Position numbers and translations under genes: made by a program. A stretch of DNA of 64,000 nucleotides from the NCBI RefSeq assembly GCF_006970865.1, contig NZ_CP035503.1, positions 1,997,001 to 2,061,000 of the forward strand. The letters are read 5' to 3'. Every line of letters starts with the position of its first letter. Position 1 is the stretch's first letter. Source of the stretch: Rhodoferax sediminis (GTDB taxonomy: Bacteria > Pseudomonadota > Gammaproteobacteria > Burkholderiales > Burkholderiaceae_C). A model generated the notes under the pieces. It did not search any database, was not told the DNA's origin, and worked only from the letters and a program-made list of their open reading frames with translations. Positions 7,921 through 17,202 of the stretch are shown here, piece by piece.

Positions 7921-9549
7921 ATGAACACCGGCATGCGACCTCCCAGGTCATTTTCCCTCGGCCGCGCGGCCTGTTTTTTCCCGTTTGGCGGGGTTGGCAA
8001 CCTGTGTCTGCTGGTGCTGCTGGCCCTGCTGGGAGGTTGCGGCACGCTGCCTCCTGTGGCGCCGCGCGCGCCCACCACGGCCCTGGCGCCGGACCCTGCC
8101 GGTGTCTTGTCCAAAACCGTCGCCGCATCGACGCCGCCCGGAGAAGACTCGGGCTTTCGGCTGTTGCCGATGGGGGTGTATTCGCTCGACGCGCGTATCC
8201 AGCTCGTGCAGCGCGCCCAGCGCTCGCTCGACCTGCAGTATTACGTGTTCGACAATGACGCGACCGGCCGGCTGCTGCTGCGCGACCTTAAAAAGGCGGC
8301 CCTGCGCGGCGTGCGTGTGCGCCTGCTGGTCGATGACCTGTACACGGCCGGCAGCCAGCAGCTGTTGCTCGCACTGTCGGCCACGCCGAACATCGAGGTG
8401 CGCCTGTTCAACCCGTTTTGCTGCGCTAGAGAGCAACTTCTGGGCCGCTTCACGGCTTCGCTGTTCGACATCTCCCGGCTCGACCACCGCATGCACAACA
8501 AGCTGTTCATTGCCGATGGTGTGATGGCCATTGCCGGGGGGCGCAACATTGCGGACAACTACTTCACGCTCGACCCGCTGCAGAATTTCGTGGACATGGA
8601 TGCGCTGATGGTGGGACGGGTGGTGCCGCAACTGGCGTCGATCTTCGACACCTACTGGAATAGCGAGCAGGTCCGGCCGATCGAATCCATCGTGCAGGCC
8701 CCGGGTGATCGCAAGCTGATGCAGCAGGACTTCGATGAATGGGTCGACATGGCCGCGCCGCCCCCCGTGCTGGCGCTGCCGCCGACCGACGTCCTGGGCT
8801 ATGGCCCGATCGGCGAGGAACTGGATGCGGGCCGCATGGGCCTGCTGTGGGGCACCGCCCGTGCCTTTGCCGACCCGCCCGACAAGCTGCTCAAACGCAC
8901 GGATGACGACGCCCTCGCCACCAGCGTGACGCTGGACGTGCTCAAGGCCATGCGCCAGGCCACCAGCGAAATCTATGTGGTCTCGCCCTACCTGATCCCC
9001 GGCCCGCGCGGCATGAAGGCGCTGCTGGATGTGACCGGGCGCGGCGTGAAGGTGACGATACTGACCAATTCGCTGGCGGCCAACGACGTGCCGGCGGTCT
9101 ACACGGGCTATGCGCATTACCGCCCGGGCATGCTCAAGGCGGGGGTGGATCTGTACGAGCTCAGCCCGCAGCGCACCACCCACAATGTGCGGCTGGGCAT
9201 GTTCGGCTCCTCCTTCGGGCGGCTGCACGCCAAGATCGCGGTGATCGACCGCAAGACGGTGTTTATCGGCTCCATGAACCTGGACCCGCGCTCCGCCACC
9301 AAAAACACCGAATTGGGTGTGCTCGTCGACAGCCCGCAACTGGCGCGCGAGATGCTGCGCGTGATCAACATCAGCAAGCTGCAGAGCGCCTACCGGGTGC
9401 GGCTGGCGCCGTCGGGCTCGGACAGCGTCCAGTGGCTGTCCACGGATGGCGAGAAGGAGATCATCCTCGATTCCGAACCCGAGTCTTCGGCGTGGCTGCG
9501 GCTGTACAACTTCATGGTCGGGCCTTTTGTGCCCGATTCGCTGCTCTGA
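7921..9549 (+). CDS. Phospholipase D family lipoprotein (cardiolipin synthase-like)
   Basis: 542 residues. The N-terminus has a hydrophobic stretch ending in the lipobox LLGGC at about residue 40, so it is a probable lipoprotein. Two HKD motifs are visible, HNKLFIADG with GGRN near residue 195 and HAKIAVIDR with GSMN near residue 435, as in PLD-superfamily phosphatidyltransferases such as ClsC. It probably transfers phosphatidyl groups to make or remodel cardiolipin. The lipid anchor differs from the cytosolic-facing E. coli enzyme, so periplasmic action is inferred. It ends at a bidirectional terminator shared with hppA. Confidence 0.87.
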   Translation: MNTGMRPPRSFSLGRAACFFPFGGVGNLCLLVLLALLGGCGTLPPVAPRAPTTALAPDPAGVLSKTVAASTPPGEDSGFRLLPMGVYSLDARIQLVQRAQRSLDLQYYVFDNDATGRLLLRDLKKAALRGVRVRLLVDDLYTAGSQQLLLALSATPNIEVRLFNPFCCAREQLLGRFTASLFDISRLDHRMHNKLFIADGVMAIAGGRNIADNYFTLDPLQNFVDMDALMVGRVVPQLASIFDTYWNSEQVRPIESIVQAPGDRKLMQQDFDEWVDMAAPPPVLALPPTDVLGYGPIGEELDAGRMGLLWGTARAFADPPDKLLKRTDDDALATSVTLDVLKAMRQATSEIYVVSPYLIPGPRGMKALLDVTGRGVKVTILTNSLAANDVPAVYTGYAHYRPGMLKAGVDLYELSPQRTTHNVRLGMFGSSFGRLHAKIAVIDRKTVFIGSMNLDPRSATKNTELGVLVDSPQLAREMLRVINISKLQSAYRVRLAPSGSDSVQWLSTDGEKEIILDSEPESSAWLRLYNFMVGPFVPDSLL

Positions 9550-9572
9550 GGTGCCGAACGCGGCGCCATGAA

Positions 9573-9597
9573 AAAAGCCCGCCTGAGGCGGGCTTTT
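9573..9597. terminator. Bidirectional intrinsic terminator
   Basis: AAAAGCCCGCC, a TGA loop and GGCGGGCTTTT form a perfect 11-bp stem flanked by A- and T-tracts on both strands. It lies between the convergent PLD and hppA genes and can stop both. Confidence 0.9.
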
Positions 9598-9630
9598 CAA
9601 CGCGGGGTGTCCGCGCCAGTTACTGCCGCG

Positions 9631-11832
9631 TCACTTGAGCGGGGCCGAATTGGCCGGCGCTGGCGTAGCCGCGCCCGGCTTGGCCGCAGCGGCATCCGTG
9701 ACGGCGCCCGTGGCCGCCGGCGCCGTGATTGCGACTGGTGCCGGCAGGACGGCTTGCGGCGCCTCGCCGCCATGCAGCCGCATCATCAGCGGCACGATCA
9801 GGAGCGCCACGATGTTGATGATCTTGATGAGCGGGTTCACCGCCGGGCCGGCCGTATCCTTGTAGGGGTCGCCCACGGTGTCGCCGGTCACGGCGGCCTT
9901 GTGCGCCTCGGAGCCCTTGCCGCCGAAGTTGCCGTCCTCGATGTATTTCTTGGCGTTGTCCCAGGCGCCGCCGCCGGTGCACATCGAAATGGCCACGAAC
10001 AGGCCGGTCACGATGGTGCCCATCAGCAGGCCGCCGAGCGCCTTCGGGCCGAGCAGCAGGCCGACCAGGATCGGCACCACCACGGGCAGCAGGCTCGGGA
10101 TCATCATTTCCTTGATGGCGGCCGAAGTCAGCATATCCACCGCGCGGCCGTATTCAGGCTTGCCTGAGCCGTCCATGATGCCCTTGATGTCGCGGAACTG
10201 GCGCCGCACCTCGACCACCACGGCGCCCGCCGCGCGGCCCACGGCCTCCATCGCCATGGCACCGAACAGATAGGGGATCAGGCCGCCGATGAACAGGCCG
10301 ATGATCACCATCGGATCGGACAAATCGAAGCTGATGGCGTGGCCATAACTCTCCAGCTTGTGCGTGTAGTCGGCAAACAGCACCAGCGCCGCGAGGCCGG
10401 CCGAGCCGATGGCGTAGCCCTTGGTCACGGCTTTGGTGGTGTTGCCCACCGCGTCCAGCGGGTCGGTGATGTCGCGCACGCTCTTGGGCATTTCCGACAT
10501 TTCGGCAATACCGCCGGCGTTGTCGGTGATCGGGCCGTAGGCGTCCAGCGCCACCACGATGCCGGCCATGCTCAGCATCGAGGTCGCGGCGATCGCGATG
10601 CCATACAGGCCGGCCAGCTGGTAGGCCACGCCGATGGCGATGCAGACACACAGCACCGGCCAGGCGGTCGAGCGCATCGAAACTCCCAGGCCGGCGATGA
10701 TGTTGGTGCCATGGCCGGTGGTGGAGGCTTGTGCGATATGGCGCACCGGCGCGTACTGGGTGCCCGTGTAGTACTCGGTGATCCACACCAGTGCGGCGGT
10801 TAGCACCAGGCCGACGGCACAGGCGCCGAACAGCTTCATCTGGCTGCCGGTGGCGCTGATGGCGTTGTCGGGCATCAGCCACGTCGTGACGAAGTAGAAG
10901 GCGATCAGCGACAGCACGCCGGCCACGGCCAGACCCTTGTACAGGGCGGGCATCACGTTCTTCATGCCGGGCGAGGCCTTGACGAAGAAGCAGCCGATGA
11001 TGGAGGCGATGATGGATACGGCGCCCAGCGCCAGCGGATACACCGCGGCATGGGTGCCGGCGCCGGCCACCAGCAGGGAGCCGAGCACCATGGTGGCGAT
11101 CAGCGTCACCGCGTAGGTTTCGAACAGGTCGGCGGCCATGCCGGCGCAGTCGCCCACGTTGTCGCCCACGTTGTCGGCAATCACCGCCGGGTTGCGCGGG
11201 TCATCTTCGGGAATGCCGGCTTCGACCTTGCCCACCAGGTCGGCGCCGACGTCGGCGCCCTTGGTGAAGATGCCGCCGCCGAGTCGCGCAAAGATGGAGA
11301 TCAGCGAGGCACCGAACGCGAAGCCGATCAGCGGGTTCAGCAGCGTGGCCAGTTGGCGGTCTGGCGTCAGGTTGCCGTTGCCGGCCAGGAACCAGTAGAA
11401 CGCCGTGACGCCCAGCAGACCCAGGCCCACCACCAGCATGCCGGTGATTGCGCCGCCGCGAAAGGCAACGTCGAGCGCCGGGCCGATGCCGCGCGTGGCC
11501 GCCTGCGCGGTGCGCACGTTGGCGCGCACCGACACGTTCATGCCGATGAAGCCGCAAGCCCCGGACAGCAGCGCGCCGGCCACGAAGCCGATGGCCGTCT
11601 TGCCGTCCAGGAAGAAGCCGATCAGGATCGCCAGCACCACGCCGACGATGGCGATGGTGCGGTACTGCCGCGCCAGATAGGCGGCGGCACCGGTCTGGAT
11701 GGCGGCTGCAATTTCCTGCATCCGCGCATTGCCTGCGTCCTGGGAAAGAATCCAGCTGCGCGCCCAAAAGCCGTAAGCCACGGCAATGAGTCCGCAGACG
11801 AGCGCCAAAATCAGCGCTGAGTTGCCTGTCAT
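9631..11832 (-). CDS. hppA: K+-independent membrane-bound proton-translocating pyrophosphatase
   Basis: 733 residues from ATG 11832, preceded by GGAG; the frame is open 57 codons further but that part has no membrane character. It hydrolyses pyrophosphate and pumps protons across the inner membrane through about 16 helices. The substrate motifs DVGADLVGK and [19 protein letters not shown] are present. [10 protein letters not shown] has lysine and threonine at the positions that mark the K+-independent class. The last 40 residues are an Ala/Pro tail not typical of the core. It is divergent from soluble ppa across 240 bp. Confidence 0.95.
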   Translation of the reverse strand: MTGNSALILALVCGLIAVAYGFWARSWILSQDAGNARMQEIAAAIQTGAAAYLARQYRTIAIVGVVLAILIGFFLDGKTAIGFVAGALLSGACGFIGMNVSVRANVRTAQAATRGIGPALDVAFRGGAITGMLVVGLGLLGVTAFYWFLAGNGNLTPDRQLATLLNPLIGFAFGASLISIFARLGGGIFTKGADVGADLVGKVEAGIPEDDPRNPAVIADNVGDNVGDCAGMAADLFETYAVTLIATMVLGSLLVAGAGTHAAVYPLALGAVSIIASIIGCFFVKASPGMKNVMPALYKGLAVAGVLSLIAFYFVTTWLMPDNAISATGSQMKLFGACAVGLVLTAALVWITEYYTGTQYAPVRHIAQASTTGHGTNIIAGLGVSMRSTAWPVLCVCIAIGVAYQLAGLYGIAIAATSMLSMAGIVVALDAYGPITDNAGGIAEMSEMPKSVRDITDPLDAVGNTTKAVTKGYAIGSAGLAALVLFADYTHKLESYGHAISFDLSDPMVIIGLFIGGLIPYLFGAMAMEAVGRAAGAVVVEVRRQFRDIKGIMDGSGKPEYGRAVDMLTSAAIKEMMIPSLLPVVVPILVGLLLGPKALGGLLMGTIVTGLFVAISMCTGGGAWDNAKKYIEDGNFGGKGSEAHKAAVTGDTVGDPYKDTAGPAVNPLIKIINIVALLIVPLMMRLHGGEAPQAVLPAPVAITAPAATGAVTDAAAAKPGAATPAPANSAPLK

Positions 11833-12072
11833 AGTTTCTCCTACTCGTTGTTTTCGCTGGGAGGGGGCAGCACGCGAGCGGTGCCCCCGCTGCGTTGCTT
11901 CCTCGGTGCCCCAGTCCGGCAAACGCGCGGTGGAGACGATTGGCCAACAGCGGAAATATAAGCCTAAAAGTGTGTCGGAGCCGTGACACGGCGGATTCAG
12001 CAAGGGGTGCGTCAGTAAAATCAGGGTTAATCCCGAGCAGATTCCGATTTATTTTCAACCTGAAAGACAGCC

Positions 12073-12615
12073 ATGGCCCTGGACCGAGTAACCCCCGGCA
12101 AGAACGTCCCTGACGCCTTCAACGTGATCATCGAGATCCCGATGAACGCCGATCCCGTCAAGTATGAAGTGGACAAGGAGACGGACGCGATCTTTGTCGA
12201 CCGCTTCATGAGCACCTCCATGCATTACCCCACCAACTATGGCTACGTGCCGCGCACCATCAGCGGCGATGGCGACCCGGTGGATGTGCTGGTGATCACG
12301 CCGGTGCCGCTGATCCCTGGCGTGGTGGTGACGTGCCGCCCGATCGGCATCCTGAAAATGCAGGACGAAGCGGGCGAAGACGGCAAGGTGCTGGCGGTGC
12401 CGGTCGACAAGATCCTGTCGATCTACACGCAGTGGCAAAAGCCCGAGGACCTGAACCCGGCACGCCTGAACACCATCGCCCACTTCTTCGAGCACTACAA
12501 GGATCTGGAACCCGGCAAGTGGGTCAAGATCGTCGGCTGGGAAGGCGGCGATTCCGCCAAGAAGGAAATCATGGACGGCATCGCCAACTACCAGAAGGCG
12601 AAGGCCAAGGCCTGA
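12073..12615 (+). CDS. ppa: Soluble inorganic pyrophosphatase (family I)
   Basis: 180 residues, the normal length for the bacterial enzyme. It hydrolyses cytoplasmic pyrophosphate to phosphate and pulls biosynthetic reactions forward. The signature DGDPVDVLV with the metal-binding aspartates is near residue 66, and YGYVPRTI precedes it. Immediately divergent is hppA, which uses the same substrate but conserves its energy, so both fates of pyrophosphate are encoded side by side. It is followed by an interspersed repeat and a strong terminator. Confidence 0.96.
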   Translation: MALDRVTPGKNVPDAFNVIIEIPMNADPVKYEVDKETDAIFVDRFMSTSMHYPTNYGYVPRTISGDGDPVDVLVITPVPLIPGVVVTCRPIGILKMQDEAGEDGKVLAVPVDKILSIYTQWQKPEDLNPARLNTIAHFFEHYKDLEPGKWVKIVGWEGGDSAKKEIMDGIANYQKAKAKA

Positions 12616-12672
12616 GTTTTTAAAGAAAACCGGCTGTAGCCCATACCGGACGGGAACAGCCAGCTATCAAAA
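12616..12672. repeat. Interspersed repeat family A, inverted copy
   Basis: Contains GGCTGTAGCCC and ends with AGCTATCAAAA, the reverse complement of the family A layout. It fills the space between the ppa stop and the terminator. Confidence 0.5.
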
Positions 12673-12711
12673 CAAGAGCGCCTGCGGTGTTGCCACCGGC
12701 AGGCGCTCTTG
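12673..12711. terminator. Intrinsic terminator between ppa and the alpha/beta hydrolase
   Basis: CAAGAGCGCCTGC (12673-12685) pairs perfectly with GCAGGCGCTCTTG (12699-12711). The inner GGTG/CACC extends the stem. The + strand continues with TTTC, fitting ppa termination; the convergent hydrolase ends 18 bp away. Confidence 0.8.
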
Positions 12712-12729
12712 TTTCTGGCGCAACGGCGC

Positions 12730-13545
12730 TCAGCGCTGCGGATCGGGAAAGATCAGCCCGTGCAGGCCGCGCTTGCGCTCAAACGGCCTCCATTGGCCCT
12801 CAAGCTGCGCCAGCCGGTCGGCCACCGCCCACCAGGCGCTGGGATTCAGCCCCAGGCCGACGTGGCTGGCGACCACCTCCACGTTTTCGGTGTGCGGGTT
12901 CGCGGCGCTGGGTGCCTGGATGCTGCCCTGCCAGGCCACGATGCCGTCGCTGCGCGAATACACCGAGGTGGTGGGCACCGGAGGTGCCACGGGCAAGTCG
13001 TAGTTGCGCGACTGACGTTCAATGTTGTGGCCGCTGGCCAGCTCGTAGATGCGCCAGGCGTTGGTGCTTTTGGGCGGACCGGCGAACGGCGTGCCCAGCG
13101 TGATCACGCCGCGCACCATGTCGGGCATCAGCTTGGCGATCTCGCGCGCGTACACGCCGCCCAGGCTCCAGCCGATCAGGCTGACTTTTTTGCCGCTCGC
13201 ATGAAACGTTTCCTCGACCTGCCGTTTCGCGCCGTCCAGCACGCCGGGCCGCGGACCGAAGTTGAAGCCCTGGTTCCAGCCGTCGGCGGCATAGCCCAAG
13301 CTGCCCAGGTAGCGGCGCAGCGGCACGGTCGTGCCGTCGCCGGCGCTCAGGCCCGGAAACACGATCACCGCATGGCCGTCGCCGGCCGGGGCGCGCTGCA
13401 GCACGGGCCAGGCCGGCAGCACGGCGCCAAACTCCCAGAACGCGCGAAATTCCATGGCCAAAAGCCAGGCGCTGGGCGGGGCGAGGTCTTCAAGGTCTTG
13501 CTGGGGGGCTTGTCGCGAGTCTCTTGCCATGAGTGTTGCGGTCAT
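12730..13545 (-). CDS. Alpha/beta hydrolase, lipase/PGAP1-like
   Basis: A 271-residue serine hydrolase. IVFPGLSAGDG gives the oxyanion region near residue 63. GWSLGGVYAREIA near residue 143 holds the nucleophile elbow (G-W-S-L-G). A later acid (YSRSDGIV) and histidine (VASHVGLG) complete a plausible catalytic triad. The substrate is unknown; the style is of triacylglycerol-lipase or esterase proteins. No clear signal peptide. The start is uncertain because neither ATG (13545 or 13530) has a strong ribosome-binding site. Confidence 0.78.
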   Translation of the reverse strand: MTATLMARDSRQAPQQDLEDLAPPSAWLLAMEFRAFWEFGAVLPAWPVLQRAPAGDGHAVIVFPGLSAGDGTTVPLRRYLGSLGYAADGWNQGFNFGPRPGVLDGAKRQVEETFHASGKKVSLIGWSLGGVYAREIAKLMPDMVRGVITLGTPFAGPPKSTNAWRIYELASGHNIERQSRNYDLPVAPPVPTTSVYSRSDGIVAWQGSIQAPSAANPHTENVEVVASHVGLGLNPSAWWAVADRLAQLEGQWRPFERKRGLHGLIFPDPQR

Positions 13546-13725
13546 CTGGTGTGGGTTCAGGCACGCTGTGCCGTCTCCCTGGCCATTGGGGTAGAGGTTA
13601 CGTTAGCAGTTTTAACGCGCGGGGTGCGCGGTTTGATGGCAGTTTTAGAGGAGGCTGCCTTCGTTTTCGTCTCCTTGGCGACGCGCGGCTTAGTGGTTTC
13701 TACCAAGACAAGACGGTGGCCGTTA

Positions 13726-15051
13726 TCAAGATGGCGCGTCAGCGTGTTTGAACGGGTTGCGGCGTTCCAGTTCGTCCATGTAGTGCTCAATGCCTTCACC
13801 CTCGCGCGCCAGGAAGCGCTCCACCGCATCGGCAAAGGCCGGATGCGCCAGCCAGTGGGCGCTGGTGGTCTTGACCGGCAAGAGCGCGCGCGCCATCTTG
13901 TGCTCGCCCTGGGCGCCACCCTCGAAGCGCTGAAAGCCATGCTCTATGCACCACTGCAGCGGCTGGTAATAGCAGGCCTCGAAGTGCAGGCAGTCCACAC
14001 GCTCCAGCGCCCCCCAGTACCGGCCGTAGGCGGTGCGCTCGGCGACTTCCTGTGCATTATTTAAGCTAAATTGGCCGGTAGCCCATACGGGGCCGTCACT
14101 GACAGCTATCAAACTGGTAGCGATGGGTTTGCCGTCACGCTCTGCCACAAACAGCAGCCAGTTTTCCGGCATGGTGCCCGCCATGCGCCGGAAGAAGTTG
14201 CGGCTCAGATACGGCGCGTTGCCATGCTCGTAGTAGGTCCGCTCGTAGCAGCGGTAGAAAAAGTCCCAGTCGCGCGGCGCGATGTCCCGCCCCAGCGACC
14301 AGCGAAAACTGACGCCGGCATCAAGTACCTTGCGGCGCTCCTGGCGGATTTTCTTGCGCTTGTCGTGGCTCAGGCTGGCCAGAAAATCCTCAAAGCTGCC
14401 GAACGGGCCGGCGACAAGCGTGGGGGCCGGCGAACGCAGCGAAGGGCCGCCCCGAGCAAGTTCAGCCCCCTCGGGGGGCAGCGAGGACACGCCAGTGCCG
14501 AGCGTGGGGGCCACATTTCTCCAATGAAACTGCACGGTATGGCGCAACATCAGGCCGGCTTGCGCGCAGGCGGCGACGTCGTCCTCGCCGGCAAACAGCA
14601 GGTGCAGCGACGACAGTTGCTGCTCGCCGCACCAGTCCACCAGCGCCTTCACCAGCGCCTGGCGCGCCGGCGCATCGCGCGCCAATAGCCGCACGCCGGG
14701 CACCGGCGTGAAGGGCGACGCGACCACGGCCTTCGGGTAATAAGCCAGGCCATGCTGCTCGTAGGCGTTGGCCCAGGCCCAGTCGAACACATATTCACCG
14801 TAGGAATGGTCCTTGAGGTACAGCGCGCAGGCTGCGACCATTGCGGGCCCCCGCCACAGCGTGACGAAGCGCGGCGTCCAGCCCGTGGCTGGCGTGGCAC
14901 TGCCGCTCTGGTGCAGGGCAGCCAGGTATTCGTGCCGCATGAAGGGGTTGGCTTCACCCCGGCAGGCCAGCAGGGCGTTCCAGTCCGCCGCAGGGACTTC
15001 CAGCGGCGAGGAAAACACCCGGATGACATAATCGTTTGAATCGCTTTTCAC
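13726..15051 (-). CDS. FemAB-like / DUF482 acyltransferase-fold protein with two in-frame repeat insertions
   Basis: 441 residues from GTG 15051, which has AGGAA five bases upstream. The frame stays open further but would run into nadE. The body matches the peptidogalycan biosynthesis/recognition (DUF482, PF04339) family: DWNALL, FHWRN, SLSHDKRKKIRQERR, then YGRYWGALE and HFEACYYQ. Function is unproven; the fold is that of GNAT/FemAB aminoacyl transferases. Two stretches look foreign and coincide with interspersed repeats: about residues 181-212 (family B) and 311-333 (family A). Both keep the frame open. Whether the protein still works is uncertain. Confidence 0.8.
   Translation of the reverse strand: MKSDSNDYVIRVFSSPLEVPAADWNALLACRGEANPFMRHEYLAALHQSGSATPATGWTPRFVTLWRGPAMVAACALYLKDHSYGEYVFDWAWANAYEQHGLAYYPKAVVASPFTPVPGVRLLARDAPARQALVKALVDWCGEQQLSSLHLLFAGEDDVAACAQAGLMLRHTVQFHWRNVAPTLGTGVSSLPPEGAELARGGPSLRSPAPTLVAGPFGSFEDFLASLSHDKRKKIRQERRKVLDAGVSFRWSLGRDIAPRDWDFFYRCYERTYYEHGNAPYLSRNFFRRMAGTMPENWLLFVAERDGKPIATSLIAVSDGPVWATGQFSLNNAQEVAERTAYGRYWGALERVDCLHFEACYYQPLQWCIEHGFQRFEGGAQGEHKMARALLPVKTTSAHWLAHPAFADAVERFLAREGEGIEHYMDELERRNPFKHADAPS
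14054..14122. repeat. Interspersed repeat family A inside the FemAB-like gene
   Basis: Contains GGTAGCCCATACGG and cagctatcaaactggtagc (14103-14121). The last 19 bp recur exactly inside nadE at 15837-15855. It is translated in frame without a stop. Confidence 0.6.
14417..14512. repeat. Interspersed repeat family B inside the FemAB-like gene
   Basis: Contains GGGCCGCCCCGAGCAAGTT and CCCCCTCGGGGGG, closely matching the reverse complement of the copy at 3278-3362. Both ends carry GCGTGGGGG/AGCGTGGGGGCC-like edges. It is read through in frame. Confidence 0.65.
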
Positions 15052-15058
15052 TGTTCCT

Positions 15059-16735
15059 ATGACTCTCAAAATCTGTGTGGCCCAGCTCAATTTTGTCGTT
15101 GGCGACCTGTCCGGCAACGCGCAAAAAATCATCGAGGCCGCGCACCAAGCCTATGCCGACGGCGCGCGGCTGCTGTTGACCCCGGAGCTGTCGATTTGCG
15201 GTTACGCGGCCGAAGACCTGTTCCTGCGCCCCGCCTTCATCGCTGCCTGTGATGATGCCGTGAAAACGGTGGCCCGCGAACTCGCCGGGTTAAAAGGCCT
15301 GGTGGTGGTGGTCGGCCACCCCACGGGCGGTGACGTGCGCAGCAAGTCGGTGGCGGTGCAGCGCCGCCACAACGCGGCCAGCGTGCTCGGCGAGGGCCGT
15401 GTGCTGGAGACCTACGCCAAGCGCGAGCTGCCCAACTACCAGGTGTTCGACGAGCGCCGCTACTTCACGCCGGGCCAGGGCGTGTGTGTATTCCAGGTGG
15501 GCGAGGGGGCGGATCGGCTCAGCGTCGGCCTGCTGATCTGCGAGGACGCCTGGTTCGAGGAGCCGGCGCGGCTCGCCCAGGAGGCCGGCGCCGAGCTGCT
15601 GGCGGTGATCAACGCCTCGCCATTCCACATCGGCAAGGGCGACGAGCGCGAGCAGATGATGCGCCAGCGCGCCCAGGCCTGCGGCCTGCCGCTGGTCTAT
15701 GCGCACCTGGTGGGTGGGCAGGACGAGGTGGTTTTCGAGGGCCATTCGTTTGCGCTGAATGCCGATGGCTCGGTGGCCGGTCGCGCCCCGAGTTTTGAGG
15801 AAAAACTGTTCGAAGTCCAGGTGGAACGGACGCAGTCAGCTATCAAACTGGTAGCAGAGGTGGCGCCGGAGCGTACGCCGGACGCCGACCTGTGGGACGC
15901 GCTGGTGCTGGGCGTGCGCGACTACATCGGCAAGAACGGCTTTCCCGGCGCGATCCTCGGGCTGTCGGGCGGCATCGACTCGGCGCTGGTGCTGGCGATC
16001 GCGGTCGACGCCATTGGGCCCGACAAGGTGCGCACCGTGATGATGCCCTCGCCCTACACGGCCGACATCAGCTGGATCGACGCGCGCGAGATGGCGAGCC
16101 GCGTGAAAGTGCGCTACGACGAGATTTCCATCCTGCCGATGTTCGAGGCCTTCAAGGCCAGCCTGGCCGGCGAATTCCATGGGCGCAAGGAAGACACGAC
16201 CGAGGAGAACATCCAGGCGCGCATCCGCGGCACGCTCCTGATGGCGCTGTCCAATAAATTCGGCGCCATCGTGCTGACCACCGGCAACAAGAGTGAGTTG
16301 GCCACCGGCTATTGCACGCTGTACGGCGACATGGCGGGTGGTTTTGCCGCCATCAAGGACCTGGCCAAGACGACAGTGTTCCGGCTGGCGCGCTGGCGCA
16401 ACGCGCACGACCCCTACGGCACCGGCGCCAATCCGATTCCGGAGCGCATCATCACGCGCCCACCCAGCGCCGAGCTGCGCCCCGACCAGACCGATCAGGA
16501 TTCGCTGCCGCCCTACGAGGTGCTGGACGCGATTCTGGAGCGCTACATGGAGAACGACCAGGGCCTCGAGCAGATCGTTGCCGCCGGCTTTGCGCGCACC
16601 GATGTGGAGCGCGTCACGCGGCTGATCAAGATCAACGAATACAAGCGGCGCCAGGCGCCGGTCGGCATTCGCGTGACGCACCGCAGCTTTGGCAAGGATT
16701 GGCGGTATCCTATTACCAGCAAATTTCGCGCGTAG
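15059..16735 (+). CDS. nadE: Glutamine-hydrolysing NAD+ synthase
   Basis: 558 residues with two domains. The N-terminal nitrilase-type glutaminase has its glutamate in TPELSICGY, lysine in YAKRELPNY and cysteine in LICEDAW. The C-terminal ATP-binding synthetase has LSGGIDSAL near residue 302. It amidates nicotinic acid adenine dinucleotide to NAD+ in the cytoplasm. The linker residues QSAIKLVAE near 260 are encoded by a family A repeat fragment. The start is 7 bp from the divergent FemAB-like start, with no ribosome-binding site visible, so translation may be leaderless. Confidence 0.95.
   Translation: MTLKICVAQLNFVVGDLSGNAQKIIEAAHQAYADGARLLLTPELSICGYAAEDLFLRPAFIAACDDAVKTVARELAGLKGLVVVVGHPTGGDVRSKSVAVQRRHNAASVLGEGRVLETYAKRELPNYQVFDERRYFTPGQGVCVFQVGEGADRLSVGLLICEDAWFEEPARLAQEAGAELLAVINASPFHIGKGDEREQMMRQRAQACGLPLVYAHLVGGQDEVVFEGHSFALNADGSVAGRAPSFEEKLFEVQVERTQSAIKLVAEVAPERTPDADLWDALVLGVRDYIGKNGFPGAILGLSGGIDSALVLAIAVDAIGPDKVRTVMMPSPYTADISWIDAREMASRVKVRYDEISILPMFEAFKASLAGEFHGRKEDTTEENIQARIRGTLLMALSNKFGAIVLTTGNKSELATGYCTLYGDMAGGFAAIKDLAKTTVFRLARWRNAHDPYGTGANPIPERIITRPPSAELRPDQTDQDSLPPYEVLDAILERYMENDQGLEQIVAAGFARTDVERVTRLIKINEYKRRQAPVGIRVTHRSFGKDWRYPITSKFRA
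15837..15855. repeat. Fragment of repeat family A inside nadE
   Basis: cagctatcaaactggtagc is identical over 19 bp to 14103-14121. It encodes part of the linker between the two nadE domains. Confidence 0.6.
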
Positions 16736-17122
<387 letters not shown>

Positions 17123-17123
17123 A

Positions 17124-17202
17124 ACCCCCACGCTTGTCGCTGCGCGTACTGCGCTGGACGAGTCGCCGCCAGACGCGAGGACCCTTCGCTGCGTTCGTCT
17201 AG
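17124..17202. repeat. Interspersed repeat family B, intergenic copy
   Basis: Begins AACCCCCACGCTTGTCGC and contains GTACTGCGCTGGACG, followed by a GAGTCGCCGCC / CTTCGCTGCGTTCG stretch. It fills the gap between the convergent glnB and LOG-family genes and touches the latter's stop. Confidence 0.5.

Noticed and set aside
7948..9600. Long minus-strand open frame opposite the phospholipase-D gene
   Set aside because: Composition is biased and no domain is seen, whereas the plus strand has two HKD motifs and a lipobox.
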